Below, in pieces: positions 36,009-47,424 of a stretch of 64,000 bases of DNA. Positions within the stretch are counted from its first letter, which is position 1; each line of letters begins with the position of its first letter. The translations under genes and the position numbers were made by a program. The notes under the pieces are model-generated. The model had not been told where the DNA came from, did no database searches, and worked only from the letters and a program-made list of their open reading frames with translations. This DNA comes from Papiliotrema nemorosa (taxonomy: Eukaryota; Basidiomycota; Tremellomycetes; Tremellales; Rhynchogastremaceae): the NCBI GenBank assembly GCA_032158125.1, contig JASKOT010000004.1, positions 859,396-923,395 on the forward strand. The letters are read 5' to 3'.

Positions 36009-36782
36009 ATGATTACCGATCTGCTCTCCAGAGAGGAATGGGCCGATGAAGTCAGGGAGCGAATAAAGCAGACGATTGCTGAGAATGGCCTCTCTGCCGA
36101 ACTAGTTGGGCGACTGCGCGCAAGTTTCACCAATAACGTGACGCGCAAGAGAAGTGTTCAGCCGTATCTTGACGCCACATACAGCTTGAGAAAAGTCTCG
36201 TATTCTGTCAATAATCAGACAAATTTCCACCAGATCGACATTGACTCAGAAATATACATGCACAACTTCAAAGAGCAGGAGAGACACACAATGTCTGTAA
36301 CAGCTGGTCGGCTGATTGACGAAATAGCCTCAGGCAGCAGTGCCTACCCGGAGGCAGCTCGTGCAACGTCCGACACTGCGCAGCTAACCAGTATCGAACC
36401 CCTCACAGAGGCTGCCTCCACCCCTTCGATGCTCGTTTCATTGGTCACAGGAATGCAGTACGTCTGCGACTATCTGCAACACGACCTTCCGGGATTCCCA
36501 GCCATGTCGATGGAGTTAAGACAGTCTCTCCTCGAACAGAGTGAGTCGGATATGAAAAGCGTGTTCACCATGGAATCTTTGCATGATGATGCGATTCATT
36601 GGGATTCTGGGGTCAAATGGTGGACTTACCATCCTCTCACGAATGAACTCTGTCTAGCCGTTCCGTTTACTGTTGTTGACACCAAAGGCGGTACCAAGCG
36701 GAAGATCCTGTCTCTTGACTGTCCAATGACCAATCTGACCGAGACACAAAGGTCACCAGCAGGGTCGAGAGTATATGCGTGA
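36009..36782 (+). CDS. Family P protein (257 aa), sister of the 39071 gene
   Basis: Intronless. Start chosen at 36009 because MITDLLSREEW matches MITDLLSKQEW of the 39071 gene; an upstream in-frame ATG at 35946 is not conserved. N-module: amphipathic helix (EEWADEVRERIKQTIAEN), then beta strands YSLRKVSYSVN and FHQIDIDSEIYMHNF. A variable linker at about residues 98-135 is followed by the C-module: SMLVSLVTGMQYVCDYL, MELRQSLLEQSESDMKSVF, then WDSGVKWWTYHPLTNELCLAVPFTVVDTKGG and KRKILSLDC. No known catalytic motif or localisation signal. Function unknown. Confidence 0.75.
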   Translation: MITDLLSREEWADEVRERIKQTIAENGLSAELVGRLRASFTNNVTRKRSVQPYLDATYSLRKVSYSVNNQTNFHQIDIDSEIYMHNFKEQERHTMSVTAGRLIDEIASGSSAYPEAARATSDTAQLTSIEPLTEAASTPSMLVSLVTGMQYVCDYLQHDLPGFPAMSMELRQSLLEQSESDMKSVFTMESLHDDAIHWDSGVKWWTYHPLTNELCLAVPFTVVDTKGGTKRKILSLDCPMTNLTETQRSPAGSRVYA

Positions 36783-37302
36783 CTCTATGTCTTGATTCGA
36801 GGAATCGTGTGGCTGGCAGGTAGGCTCTGTAGTGAGTATCGTGGTGAAAGTGAATGCGGATGTGCTGCCAGTAAGCATGCATTGAGCGTCTTTGAGCGGG
36901 AATCGCAATGGCTGCAGGCCGTACCTATCGCATCTAAGGCCAGACGAATTTCGCCACTTGCTTTCGAGCACTCTTGGCGTGAGAGACAGCAGCTCATGCA
37001 TGACCTGGGCAGTCCGAAGCCTATCAGAGCGAGACTTCCCAGGAGAAGCGGGTGTCTACACCTCTCACATCCTGCAATCCTTTGAGATGAGCTTCTGCCG
37101 TCAGTGCTTCTCGACAACCCACCAACAGGAGGTTTCACCGGTCGACCTTTGTCTAGCGGGTCAAAAAATCCTTCAGGGAGACGCCCTGCCCTATACATTC
37201 ACAATATATAAGACTGGGGTGTGACCTCTTGGTAACGATTGCGGTCCTCCACAGCACCTCCAGATCGGTTCACCAGGTGGCTCGTGGCATTTCCAATTGA
37301 AT
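36783..37302. other. Intergenic region between tandem family P genes
   Basis: Short frames on both strands without recognisable content. Contains the TATATAAG of the next gene. Confidence 0.45.
37205..37212 (+). promoter_or_regulatory. TATA box (TATATAAG)
   Basis: Strong TATA consensus 91 bp before the ATG at 37303. Confidence 0.5.
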
Positions 37303-38055
37303 ATGAACACCCCTCAAACCAAGAATAAATGGATGAAGACGGTGAAAAGCGAGCTGGAGACTCTGTCTTCAAAAGGCGTATCATGCAAAGAGATGGACAC
37401 TCTCAAGGGGGCCTTCATGAGAAATCATCTGTTGAGTCAGCAGAAATATTCAAGTTCTGAGCTCTCTTGGCGAACCTTGGGCTGGACTTACTCCCTGATC
37501 TCTTATGGTGAAATGGTACAAGGTCATCGAGTTACCATCCGTTTCGAAGTCTCCCGGGGTGGGACCAGTTTCGAAACCGACGAGCTCAGTGTCGATGTGC
37601 GAAAGTCTTCGAAATTGAGTCACGAGTCCTCCGTCACGTTCGCGGGGATCCCTACCGAGCCTGTTGCTAGTGTGGCGAGTGGAAGCAACGCTCCGAATCT
37701 TGCGCTGATACTGAACAAGAGCGAAGGTAATACACTCCTGAGCTCCGCTCGTTCCGCGATTGATAACGTATTCACTCGTTTCGACAGCTTGCCTGACGTA
37801 AATAAGCCGGAAAACATTCACGAGATGAAGCAAGCCTGTCACGATCGCATGAATGAAGAGCTTGCGGCCAAATTTGACGACGCAATGTTTGCGGATGGCT
37901 CATTCTGGCTTGATGCAGGAGACATCGAAGACATGTGGTCCAATGATAGGGCAACAGATCAGATCACGCTGGAGTTCTCGTACACCGTCACCCATCCCGC
38001 AAAGGAACCCGTTTGCATGTCGTTTCGACAGGTCTGGAAAGCGCAGGGAGATTAG
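37303..38055 (+). CDS. Family P protein (250 aa), sister of the 40571 gene
   Basis: Intronless. The N-module helix NKWMKTVKSELETLSSKGVS resembles KDWMAQVRSQLADLAERGVS of the 40571 gene. Beta stretch: LGWTYSLISYG, HRVTIRFEVSRGG, DELSVDVRKS. C-module from about residue 145: LLSSARSAIDNVFTRFDSL, IHEMKQACHDRMNEELAAKF, SFWLDAGDIEDMW, TDQITLEFSYTVTHP. ATG at 37303 is the first Met of the frame. Acidic linker, no transmembrane segment or signal peptide. A good TATA box lies upstream. Function unknown. Confidence 0.75.
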   Translation: MNTPQTKNKWMKTVKSELETLSSKGVSCKEMDTLKGAFMRNHLLSQQKYSSSELSWRTLGWTYSLISYGEMVQGHRVTIRFEVSRGGTSFETDELSVDVRKSSKLSHESSVTFAGIPTEPVASVASGSNAPNLALILNKSEGNTLLSSARSAIDNVFTRFDSLPDVNKPENIHEMKQACHDRMNEELAAKFDDAMFADGSFWLDAGDIEDMWSNDRATDQITLEFSYTVTHPAKEPVCMSFRQVWKAQGD

Positions 38056-39070
38056 CTCGGTATGGGTGAGAGTAGTCGTCGAGCACAGAGGCTGGAGCTG
38101 GAGTCGAATGCATTTGATTGATGCGATGTTTACCCGAGTGCAGACAAAGCGTTCACTATCCAGCTCACTCAGACAGGCGTAGGCCATCGTATGAGTACTG
38201 TATCCCCATGCAGACCAAAATGTATGGTTTTGGCGCAAAATTGGGAGAGAGCATAAAGCGAGGCCCCACTGTAGCGACACGGTGTGTAGATATATATCCT
38301 AAGTTCGAAGGATGTACAGTACAGTACATATATTACATCACCAACAAGGTGTCAGAGACCTACAGTCTCGGTAGCTCCAGTGGTCGCCTTGCTTGGGGTA
38401 GTCAAGTAGTCGAGCAATGTAGTCTAGTAGTTGACAACAATATACATTCTTCGAACCCGGGATGGGTTTTCGATGTATCAACTTATATATCCGGAAGTCA
38501 GATCTACCTATGCTCCCTGCTTTCCCGCTCATTCGCCGGTGCTCTGTGTTCTAGGCCCTAGTAAGAAGGTCTGGACTATGACACAAGGACTAGATAGTTT
38601 GCAAGATCCCAACGGCTTTCGCTCTACCATGTCCTCAGAGGGCTCGATCTGATGTTTGCGGGTTTGGTATGTCGAGTGCCACTTATACATGTGTGAAATT
38701 CACGGAATATATGCGATGGCATATAGTGCCAGGTACAGTACGCGGTCAGGCGATGTTCGCGCCCCGGCATGACCCTGCTGATCGAGTAAAAAAATAACTC
38801 TCGGCTAGAGTACTGACGGAAGCCTTGGATGATGCATGCATGAGGCTCGATCCATGTCCCTGCGAGAGAGCTCAGTCTCGCAACAACCCATTTCGGACTA
38901 AGAGTCGACAAGGGATGTCAATCGGTGTAACATGTGAGGCTCCTTTCGACCTCCCCTTCGAGTGGCGAAGAAATATGTATTCAGGCGAGGCTTGAGTGTA
39001 AAAAGCTTTGTTCCTGCAAGTCACTTCTTCTTCTCTCCACGCTCATCACTCTCGGGAAATTCAGCTCATC
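38056..39070. other. Intergenic region carrying the second inverted-repeat element copy
   Basis: No gene supported. The open frame over 38118-38561 shares a protein-like string with a frame at 993-1436 only because both cross the mobile element. TGTAGATA occurs at 38285-38292, about 230 nt after the preceding stop. Confidence 0.5.
38410..38590. mobile_element. Diverged copy of the 977-1143 MITE-like element
   Basis: Bases about 38468-38590 match the reverse complement of 977-1110: the shared blocks include CGATGTATCAACTTATATA, CAGATCTACCTA, ATTCGCCGGTGC and the end GGTCTGGACTATGACA. The left terminal repeat is strongly degraded (only TAGTCTAG-like remnants near 38420). The copies are inverted relative to each other and both lie next to family P genes. 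Confidence 0.55.
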
Positions 39071-39829
39071 ATGATCACCGATCTGCTCTCCAAACAAGAA
39101 TGGATCTCCGAGATGAGAAAGCGGCTGGAAATCATAACCCTAGAGAATGATTATTCGCCACGAAGGGCAGGAACACTAAAATCGAGCATAACCAAACAAA
39201 CCCGCGGAGATTCCGAGAAGCGGTATCCAAGTCAAGCCATGTATAGCCTGAGGAACATCACAACCTCGTGGACGCATGAACGGGTCTTTCATGAAATTGA
39301 ACTCGAGACAGATATCTATACGCCGGATTTCAAAACTCGAACGAGGGATCGAATAAAGCTGTCGACCACCGAAGGAGGTCCTGCAAACAAGGCTCAAGCT
39401 GTGGACCACAATCCGAGTCAGGGATCATCGCGATACAATCAAGGGCAAGCCTTTTACATCTCTTTCGGATCTCGTGGTTCAAGCATTGCGACGTCGGATG
39501 CCTCACAACGGAGTTCCATCCTCGAGGCAACACGGAAATGGATCGGAAGTCTCTGCGACCATCTCGAGTACGATGTCCCAGAGCTGAGCGGGCTCAGCGG
39601 ATCTGCGCCTCTCAAAGATTGTTTCATCGGCAAAGGCGAAACCGCCATGAGAGAATTCTCAACGACGTGTGCGTCTAGTGATATACTCTTGTGGAAACAG
39701 AATGTCACGTGGTGGACTTACACTTCTTCCGACACGCGACTTACCCTATCAGTACCGTTCGAGATGCTCGATGAAGCAGGCATTTTCAAGCTCAAGCTTC
39801 TTTCGCTTGATTGCTCGCTAGGGACTTGA
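39071..39829 (+). CDS. Family P protein (252 aa), sister of the 36009 gene
   Basis: Intronless. Start at 39071 (MITDLLSKQEWISEMRKRL) by match to the 36009 gene; the frame is open upstream to 39008 but that part is not shared. N-module: YSLRNITTSW and FHEIELETDIYTPDF. Linker rich in Ser, Gln and Gly. C-module: SILEATRKWIGSLCDHLEY, PLKDCFIGKGETAMREF, then LLWKQNVTWWTYTSSDTRL and LSVPFEMLDEAG, KLLSLDCSLGT. The WWTY and LSLDC signatures are identical in the sister gene, showing a duplication more recent than the split from the 37303/40571 pair. Function unknown. Confidence 0.75.
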   Translation: MITDLLSKQEWISEMRKRLEIITLENDYSPRRAGTLKSSITKQTRGDSEKRYPSQAMYSLRNITTSWTHERVFHEIELETDIYTPDFKTRTRDRIKLSTTEGGPANKAQAVDHNPSQGSSRYNQGQAFYISFGSRGSSIATSDASQRSSILEATRKWIGSLCDHLEYDVPELSGLSGSAPLKDCFIGKGETAMREFSTTCASSDILLWKQNVTWWTYTSSDTRLTLSVPFEMLDEAGIFKLKLLSLDCSLGT

Positions 39830-40570
39830 GACACGTGTGAGCACCGCCGACTAGACCTTACGATGATGTGGTAGAGAGCCCCCTTCAGACGAGCGATTTT
39901 GTCATGACGGGATTTGCGCGTAGTTGGAACGAGATTGTCATAGGCTCACTAGTTGACGTTCAGTACAGTGTGTATGCCTGATTGCAAAAGTAAGAGACCA
40001 CTGATTGCAATTACAGTATCACGCGCAGCCAACCTCTCGGAACATTTCGCCACTTGCGCTTGACCCTTCTCCGCATAGGCAAGGCCTCGTATCCTTCGGA
40101 GCACATCGAAGGCCTGTCGAAGCGTAGGCTTCCGAGAGGCCTCGAAGATAGAATCCACACGTCTGTGACAATGTGCGATCCTTTAGGCCGACTTCATCCC
40201 ACAATAGATATCTTGAGGCAACCTTTCATTCTTTGAGAAGAGGGTGTCTGTGTGTGGGTAGGCACGACGCCTCGCCCTGTTATAAAGATTTGGGTGTACA
40301 GGCTGCATTGTGAGAGATCAGTGGGACGAGCCTCTTTTGAGAGGTGATTTAGACCAAGGCATCTTTTCACAATGTCAGCAATCGGTCATTGTGATGGGTG
40401 TATTCCATCTAGGCAAGTATCCGGGCGAACTGGGCTACTAGTGCCTGCGACTCTGGTAGACAATGTAGATAGAAGTCACTTAAGAGATACAATCTCTCAG
40501 GGGTCTAGGTACTGACGGTACCTACTTATATATCCTTGGGTTCTCGCTTAGTTCGGTAGAGTACTATCCC
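39830..40570. other. Intergenic region between tandem family P genes
   Basis: Short antisense frame at 39949-40158 without recognisable content. Contains the TATATAT element of the next gene at 40527-40533. Confidence 0.45.
40527..40533 (+). promoter_or_regulatory. TATA-like element (TATATAT)
   Basis: Context CTTATATATCC, 38 bp before the ATG at 40571; very close spacing implies a short 5' UTR. Confidence 0.4.
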
Positions 40571-41407
40571 ATGAACCAGTTGATATGTGCCGTGTGTCAT
40601 GACAATCAACAACTACCTATCAAAGATTGGATGGCGCAGGTGCGGTCCCAGCTTGCTGATCTTGCCGAGCGAGGCGTCTCGCAGGAAGATAGAAGGAAGC
40701 TCAAGAGGTCCTTGGAGACCAAAGCTCGTCAATGGTTAAAGGAACCGGATCCAGATTGGAGATATGAACTGATGCCTCTCGTATTTTCTCAGGGCTCCCA
40801 GCAACTAGATCCCTTGGAATCCATTGAGATCGTACACGAGGTTAAAATCAAAACTGAGGTTTCCAAGTACGATGTCAGCTACGGAGAGGCAAACATCCAT
40901 CTCCAGGTCACTGTGACCAACACGACGGGAGCACTCGATATATCCCCTGTTGGATCCACGGTCTTCGGTACGGAGACACATGACACAGCGGACGCAAGTC
41001 GCAGAACAAACTTGACACAGCTCTTGAACGACTCGTCGGGCGATGCGCTCATCAACCAAGCTCATGCCACAATGGATTATCAGTTTGATAAGTTATCCAT
41101 TTCGCTACAAACGCACAAGCAGATTACCATTGAAGAGGACATGAGGGATCGCTGTCACCATGAGCTAGACCAAAAGTTGAGGACCGATTTCGAGCCGCAA
41201 ATGTTAGCGGGCGCCTCGTTCGCTTTCACGCCACCACAGGCGTATTCTCATGATCGAGACCGAAATCAAATTCGAATGTTCCTGCCATATGTCGTGACAG
41301 ATTCTGCTGGACATCGCACAGAGAAGAAGTGGACGATCACACTTGATTTAAGCGAATCGAGTGCAATCAATTCCACACGAGAACAAGTCAGCGAATACAA
41401 CGACTGA
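40571..41407 (+). CDS. Family P protein (278 aa), sister of the 37303 gene
   Basis: Intronless. N-module helix IKDWMAQVRSQLADLAERGV followed by WRYELMPLVFSQGS, SIEIVHEVKIKTEV and NIHLQVTVTN. C-module from about residue 150: SGDALINQAHATMDYQFDKL, DMRDRCHHELDQKLRTDF, ASFAFTPPQAYSHDRDRNQI and MFLPYVVTDSAGH, WTITLDL. The extra N-terminal segment (NQLICAVCHDNQ) has two cysteines in a CxxC spacing but no partner pair, so it is not a zinc finger on this evidence. Last member of the third cluster, followed by the convergent ELP2 gene. Function unknown. Confidence 0.75.
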   Translation: MNQLICAVCHDNQQLPIKDWMAQVRSQLADLAERGVSQEDRRKLKRSLETKARQWLKEPDPDWRYELMPLVFSQGSQQLDPLESIEIVHEVKIKTEVSKYDVSYGEANIHLQVTVTNTTGALDISPVGSTVFGTETHDTADASRRTNLTQLLNDSSGDALINQAHATMDYQFDKLSISLQTHKQITIEEDMRDRCHHELDQKLRTDFEPQMLAGASFAFTPPQAYSHDRDRNQIRMFLPYVVTDSAGHRTEKKWTITLDLSESSAINSTREQVSEYND

Positions 41408-41450
41408 GCTCGTAAGGCTTGAACGGATCGTGCTAGGCATGTACCGCATG

Positions 41451-41458
41451 TGTAGATA
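41451..41458 (+). promoter_or_regulatory. TGTAGATA element, candidate PUF site
   Basis: Fits the Puf3/Pumilio consensus TGTANATA, 44 nt after the stop of the 40571 gene. Function is inferred. Confidence 0.35.
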
Positions 41459-41540
41459 GCTGTGATGAACCCAGAGGGCATGGGGCAAGGCATGCATGGA
41501 GTTGAGGCTGGACTGTCGGATTTATTCTACTGCTGACCCT

Positions 41541-44284
41541 TTAGATATCAATAGTGGTCAGTCGGACCGACCGGTCTTCTCCACAGCTTGCCAACTGCAA
41601 TTGTCCAGAAGTCGGTTTCCATGCCACCTGGTTGACCACTCCCGAATGACCAAGAGCCGAAGGCACTTTTCCATAAACTGAACTGGATCCTGCCGAAGTG
41701 ATTGAATAGATGATTATCGCTCCCTTTTCGGTACCGACTGCGAGTAGGACCTGCTTCTCGTCATCGAGGATGTCGACAGCGGTGGCCGCGTCGTCGAGTT
41801 TGATAATAGAAGTTGCAGTCCACTGATCTTGCACCAGAGACCAAATCTTGACCTGCTTAGGTCAGATCGGAGATCATACATTCGACAGGGTAAGACTGAC
41901 TGTTTTGTCCCTCGACGCTGTAGCGAAACGAGTGTGGCCCCACGCGGCATCGAGCACCATACGCGAGTGAGCCCTCGTTTCTTCCGCCTCCAATGCGAAA
42001 CCCTCTCCGTCCCTCTTGAAAATACGCCATGACCTATCCCTCGCTACGCTCAATATACGTCGATCGTCCTTACTAAAGGCAACACGGGTTATAGTGAGGG
42101 TATGCCCACTGAGAGGCTCGCCTATCGGATCCCAGGTGCTCGTCGAATGTACTCGCACGACCGCATGCTCTGAATTTGAGGCACGACAGGTCGAAGCGAC
42201 CATAGTGCCATCGTGTGATGCAGCAATAGCGATGAGCTTGAGTTAGCCTGACCTATTGCATAACCCACCTCGTAACCGTGTCCATACACCTTCTCCACTT
42301 CCGGCCACAGTGTAGCTGTGGCGAGCTCCTCCTCCGTTGGCAGAGAAGTAAAAGTCTTAGACACCGAGTCATGCTCCGGATTGGAGACCCGCGCTGCCGG
42401 CAGATCCAAGTCTGCGGCCTCTGACGGTCAGTATCGATGGAGCTCGTTGGGCTCACCCTTGCCCAAGGCTCTGTTCGAGAGTCCAAGCGGTGGCACCGTA
42501 GCTCCTTTCGGCCTACTCGCCTGAATGTCAGCCATGACGACGTCACCGGAGGTGCAGCTCACCGAATCTAGAGTGACACGATCGTCTACTACTCCTAAGC
42601 TCGCAAGCGACTCCACAAAGCCCCCTGGAGCGTCGAAAACTCTGGCGACTTTCTCGTCTGCCGCACTGGCGAATCGAAGAGGGGATATCCAGGCGACATC
42701 GGACATGTCGTACCCGTGGATCTGTGGTCGTGCAATCTCCGCCCACGTGCTTGGTCCGGCTTCATTCGAAGCACAACAAGCGTGTATCCGCGTCGTCTGA
42801 TCCATACTGAAAATCAGCATCCCCTGCGAAGCTGGTCGCAGCATCATACCTGACTGAGGCGAGATAATCGCCTTTCGGATCCCATGCTACACTCTTGACA
42901 TCCCCATAATGGCCCGTTAGCCCCGGCCTGACCTCCCACTGATCGGGTGCTGTCTCTATCCAACGCTCCCAGCCGCCGTTCCACCCACTCGCAAGCACAC
43001 TCTTCGATTCCGGACCCCAAATGGCGCCATAGAACGACAGCCCGCGACCGCCAATGGCTCCAAATCGGTGTCGAGGGACCCAAATCCCGTCAGAGGAAGG
43101 CGTCCATATAACGAGCGAATTGTCTGCGGCAGTGGACAATAACGTCAATTCCCCTGAAGGCGCCCATCGCACATTGGTCAAACCAGACTCGTGACCCATG
43201 AGCAGAGCGTCCAGAGTCACGTCGTATCGCAGTGATCTGCCCTCAGCAAGTTGGAACGCGCGGTACTCACCTTGTGCCATCGTTGACGATCAATTTGTGG
43301 GCTTTAGTCGAAATTTGCCCGCTACCTCCTGCTTCTCCTGCCAGTTTCCGTTCAAACTCGTCCAACATGTCCAGGCCACTTGCCTTCTCCGTTTTCTCCA
43401 CCTCTGCATTCGCCCCGATTCTCCATAGTCGGATGTAATTATCTTGAGATCCAGAAGCTAAGAGAAGATCACCCCGTGACTGAGACGAAAGTGTCATTAG
43501 CGATAGGCAGCGCACCCAGTCCTCGTGTCCCTCCAGTTCGATGGCGTGCACAAACTGCGCGTCAGCACCGGAATGATTTTTATTTGTACCCACTTGGTCC
43601 GCTTTCTGAGTGTATACCTGTATTCGCCGATCAGTGTAGGCAATGACAAGCATAATAGCTAGCCATTAGCAACTCGTATGACGCCTGAATGCAAGGACAA
43701 ACCGGTGGAACCCGGTAGTATACTCGCTACGATATCCAGCGGAAGTTTGCCCTTGTATGAGATCTTCTGCACCTCTTCCGGACTCCCTTCAGAGATCTTC
43801 CAGACTCTTATCGACCCATCAGAAGCTCCAGTGAACACTCTCAACGCTGAGTCCGAAGATGGAGCAACGCCTAGTGCGGATATGGATGATTTCGGATGCG
43901 CATCCCAGGATGCAATCGCATTGAACTGCTCATCAGCACAATATGGCATGATGGTCATACCTTTTGACTGTCCCTCTGTTCCCAGATGATGACTCGTCCT
44001 TCAGAGTCTCCACTGATCAGTTTCGCCTTCCCACCCTGCTCGTCGACCAGCTTCAAAGCTGTCACCTGTCCATGGTGGCCTTTCAAAGTCGCATATACAC
44101 CGGACCGCTCTGAGCCCTTTTTCATCAGCGGAGAACTAAAGCGTAACGGATAGATTGTTACCTGTGTGTCCCATAGAGCTACAAAAGGTCCAGCACCAAA
44201 TGCAAGGATTCCGGTTGAAGTGCAGGCTGAACAAGACGAAGATCGGTTCGCCCCGAGCGAAATGTAAGCTTCCGACACCTTCAT
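41541..44284 (-). CDS. ELP2: Elongator complex WD40 subunit Elp2
   Basis: Two-propeller WD40 scaffold of the Elongator tRNA wobble-uridine modification complex. From ATG 44284: MKVSEAYISLGANR, GILAFGAGPFVALWD (family N-terminus), LKGHHGQVTALKLV, KLISGDSEGRVIIWEQ, VFTGASDGSIRVWK, ELEGHEDWVRCLSL, LLASGSQDNYIRLWRI, LMGHESGLTNVRWAPSG, WNGGWERW, TGHYGDVKSVAWDPKGDYLAS, AADEKVARVFDAPGGF, WPEVEKVYGHGYEV, RSWRIFKRD and ending HSGVVNQVAWKP, LASCGEDRSVRL. The KVYGHGYEV linker between propellers is characteristic. About eight short introns. Stop at 41543-41541, 133 bp from the convergent family P stop. Divergent from HEM1. Confidence 0.93.
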
Positions 44285-44778
44285 CGTTTCCGAAGTTGAG
44301 GCAATACTGAACGACCGTTAGAGAAGCCTTGAGATTGCCCGGGGTCGAATTCTGAGCAATGGACAGCTCTGCAGCATTATTTTCAGGTTCAAATGGACGT
44401 TGAGAGTGGAGGAAACTTGCCTCTGAAATCACGTGATCAGGTTTTACGGGTGATCGGCGCCCTCAGATAGCATTAGATAGCATTCGACCGCATCAGAATA
44501 TGCATTCTTCTCGCCTTGCTCCTGCTAGGTCTACAACTGCACCCCACATTGAGCCTGAAAGCCGAATTCTGGGCCTGCTATGTGAGCTGTCTGAGTCGAA
44601 GAAGTCCCATTCGTGGTGTGATCCAATGAGAAGCGGACGATTCGTGAGACCCGGGGAGGGAAAGTCGCCGCCACAAGCGAAAAAGCAGAGAATGGGTTTT
44701 GACCAGATCGACTCACTCTTCACCTTTCATCTCTCGACTACATCTCATACCATCTATAAGAAGAATCAAACAATCACC
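44285..44778. other. Divergent promoter region, ELP2 / HEM1
   Basis: About 490 bp. The in-frame extension upstream of HEM1 ATG (from 44500) is not conserved with ALAS and is taken as leader. Pyrimidine-rich leader directly before HEM1. No further element recognised. Confidence 0.45.
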
Positions 44779-46735
44779 ATGCAGGTCACTTCCCTCTTGC
44801 GATTCTCCAACGTGTGCCCCTTTTTGGGCTCCGCTGGACCTACTACTCTTCGAACGCTCGCCAAAACACACGGAGTGTCCAACATGTCCTCTTTGACTGC
44901 GCGAGCGATGGCTTGTCCGATGATGGGTCCTCAGCTCGCTGCGATCGGTCAGGCGCGGGCTTATGCTCATGTCGCGGGCAACCGAGACATCGCAGAGATG
45001 CACAATGTCAGTTCATCTTTCCGATGTGTTTCCGATGACTGACCAGCAGGAAAAACAGGTCAAATACGACCCATCGCAATCGGGCGATTCGTGCCCTCAT
45101 GCGCGTGCTGCTCGAGACGCTGCCAAAGATGCCACAGCCACTCCGGTCAAGGCTGCTGGGACATTCGACTATCAAAAGTTCTACGAAACCGAACTCGACA
45201 AGAAGCACAAGGACAGGTGAGTGTTGTCCGATCTTATCCGTATCTTTTGGCTCATCATCAGATCCTACCGATACTTCAACAATATCAATCGGCTTGCTGG
45301 AAAGTTCCCGGTCGCACACACGGCCAATACCAAGGATGAGGTGGATGTCTGGTGCTCCAATGACTACCTTGGTATGAGCAAGAACCCAGTTGTCCTGGAC
45401 ACCATGAAGTGAGGCTCAAAATAGACATATCGAATCGCGCTGACCGTCAGGCGGACTCTCGACAAGTACGGTGCTGGAGCTGGCGGAACTCGAAACATCG
45501 CCGGTAACGGTGCTCTCCACCTCTCCCTCGAGGACGAAATTGCCGCTCTTCACCGAAAGAACGCCGCCTTGGTGTTCTCCTCGTGCTACGTTGCCAACGA
45601 TGCTTGCCTAGCTACAATCGGAGCCAAACTTCCCGGCTGTGTCATCTTTTCCGATGCACTGAACCACGCTTCGATGATTCAGGGTATCAGACACTCTGGC
45701 GCCAAAAAGGTCATCTTCAAGCACAACGACATGGTCGATCTCGAGGCCAAACTTGCAGCCGTACCCAAGGAGACGCCCAAGATCATCGCTTTCGAGAGTG
45801 TATACTCCATGTGCGGTAGTGTTGCACCAATTGAGCAAATCTGTGACCTAGCCGATAAGTACGGTGCCATCACTTTCCTCGACGAGGTACACGCCGTCGG
45901 TATGTATGGACCAAGCGGAGCTGGTGTTGCCGAGCACCTCGACTATGAAGCCCACGAAGCTACTCGAGCGTCCCCCGAACCCGTCAAAGGCTCAGTTCAG
46001 GACAGAGTCGACATTATCACCGGTACCCTTGGTAAAGCTTGGGGTGTTGTCGGTGGATATATTGCCGGATCTGCCGACTTTGTCGATGTTGTCCGATCGT
46101 ACGCTCCCGGCTTCATCTTCACCACTTCGCTCCCTCCAGCTGTAGTCGCCGGTGCTCAAGCTTCGATCGCATATCAGAAGGAGTTCAAGGGAGATCGACG
46201 ACTTCAACAACTCAACACTCGAGAGGTCAAACGACAACTCGAGGCATTGGACATTCCAGTCGTTCCCAATCCCTCTCACATCGTCCCTGTTCTTGTCGGT
46301 GACGCTGCTCTGGCCAAGGAAGCTTCCGACATGCTCCTTGCCAAGCACAAGATCTACGTTCAATCGATCAATTATCCCACGGTTCCTGTAGGAGAGGAGC
46401 GACTCCGAATCACTCCTACTCCTGGTCACACCACCGAGCAGATCGCCCATCTTCTCAAGAGCGTCAACTCGGTTTTCGATACACTCAAGCTCAAGCGAAC
46501 CTCGGATTGGGTCGCTGCAGGCGGTCGAGCCGGAGTTGGAATGGCCAAACCTGCCAGCATTGATAACGTCTGGACCGACCGACAACTCGGTCTGGAGGAC
46601 GGCTCTGCTCCCGAGCGACTTAACCAAGGTGCCAAGTTTGTTGTGCGTGGCGAAGCTGTCAAGGTCGCGGAGGACCGGTTGACCCATCTTCTCGGTGCGG
46701 TCACTCCCGCTTCGTCAGCTGCAGCTACCGTCTAA
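44779..46735 (+). CDS. HEM1: 5-aminolevulinate synthase, mitochondrial
   Basis: First enzyme of heme synthesis: glycine plus succinyl-CoA to 5-aminolevulinate, PLP-dependent, in the mitochondrial matrix. Exons 44779-45006, 45050-45216, 45262-45408 and 45451-46735 give 608 residues. The presequence contains cysteine-proline heme regulatory motifs NVCPFLG (Cys13), MACPMMG (Cys46) and, just after, DSCPHAR (Cys91). Catalytic core: [66 protein letters not shown], the PLP lysine in [17 protein letters not shown], and [12 protein letters not shown]. The CP motifs suggest heme-controlled import or stability as in other ALAS proteins. The tail after residue about 550 is longer than in yeast. Confidence 0.96.
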
Positions 46736-47424
46736 GGGGCCCGGTAAGCATATCATCCGGAAGGGTGAGGTGAACTTGTCAAGGATTGGAATAAATCTGT
46801 CATAGTGCCATGCAGCGGAATATGGACGAATGACCTGACCTTTGAGCCCCCACAGGTCCCGCGGACTGCCACAGGCAGGATATGTGCAGGAGTCTCCAAA
46901 CCCGTCTGCCCCCGCCTTGTGCCTCATTTCGTTTCTTGAACCAGATTCGACTCTAACCAGGTCCCGCCATACGGTCCCCCGAATCCTCCTTGGTTTTCAG
47001 AAAGTCAAGACTAAGAACATTGGGAGCAGATACAAACTCGCTGCTTCGTCTGTGATTGATTGGACCCTTGGTACGGAATTCAGTCTGGTTCTCAAGTTCC
47101 TTGCCCCATCCTGGTGAACACGAGCTCTGCTCTATCACAGCCATAATTCCGTCTTGCCATTGATTAAGTGGGAAGACTTTTTTTCTCAAACGTGTGAATG
47201 CCAAGTCCAGCGAGCTGCTTCGCGTGTCGCTGATCTTCCGGCGTTGTACATGACAGTCGCTCCGCGCAGTACTCATATGTGATCCGTATGAAACTGACTC
47301 TCATTGCATTCTACCTGCGATGTGCATGCTCACATGGCCCCCCAGATAACGCCGTTCCTCCCTCGCATCTTTATGTTCCACGAAGCGGTAACCAATACCT
47401 GACGATTGCAAGCCCGTCCGGACA
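46736..47424. other. Convergent 3' region between HEM1 and a family P gene
   Basis: No coding or repeat signal beyond short frames on both strands. Confidence 0.45.

Noticed and set aside
38440..38475. tRNA-like TTCGAACCCGGGAT
   Set aside because: Looks like a T-loop fragment but no acceptor, D or anticodon arms can be folded around it.
40571..40610. Zinc finger in the N-terminus of the 40571 gene
   Set aside because: A single CxxC pair (CAVC) without a second metal-binding pair.
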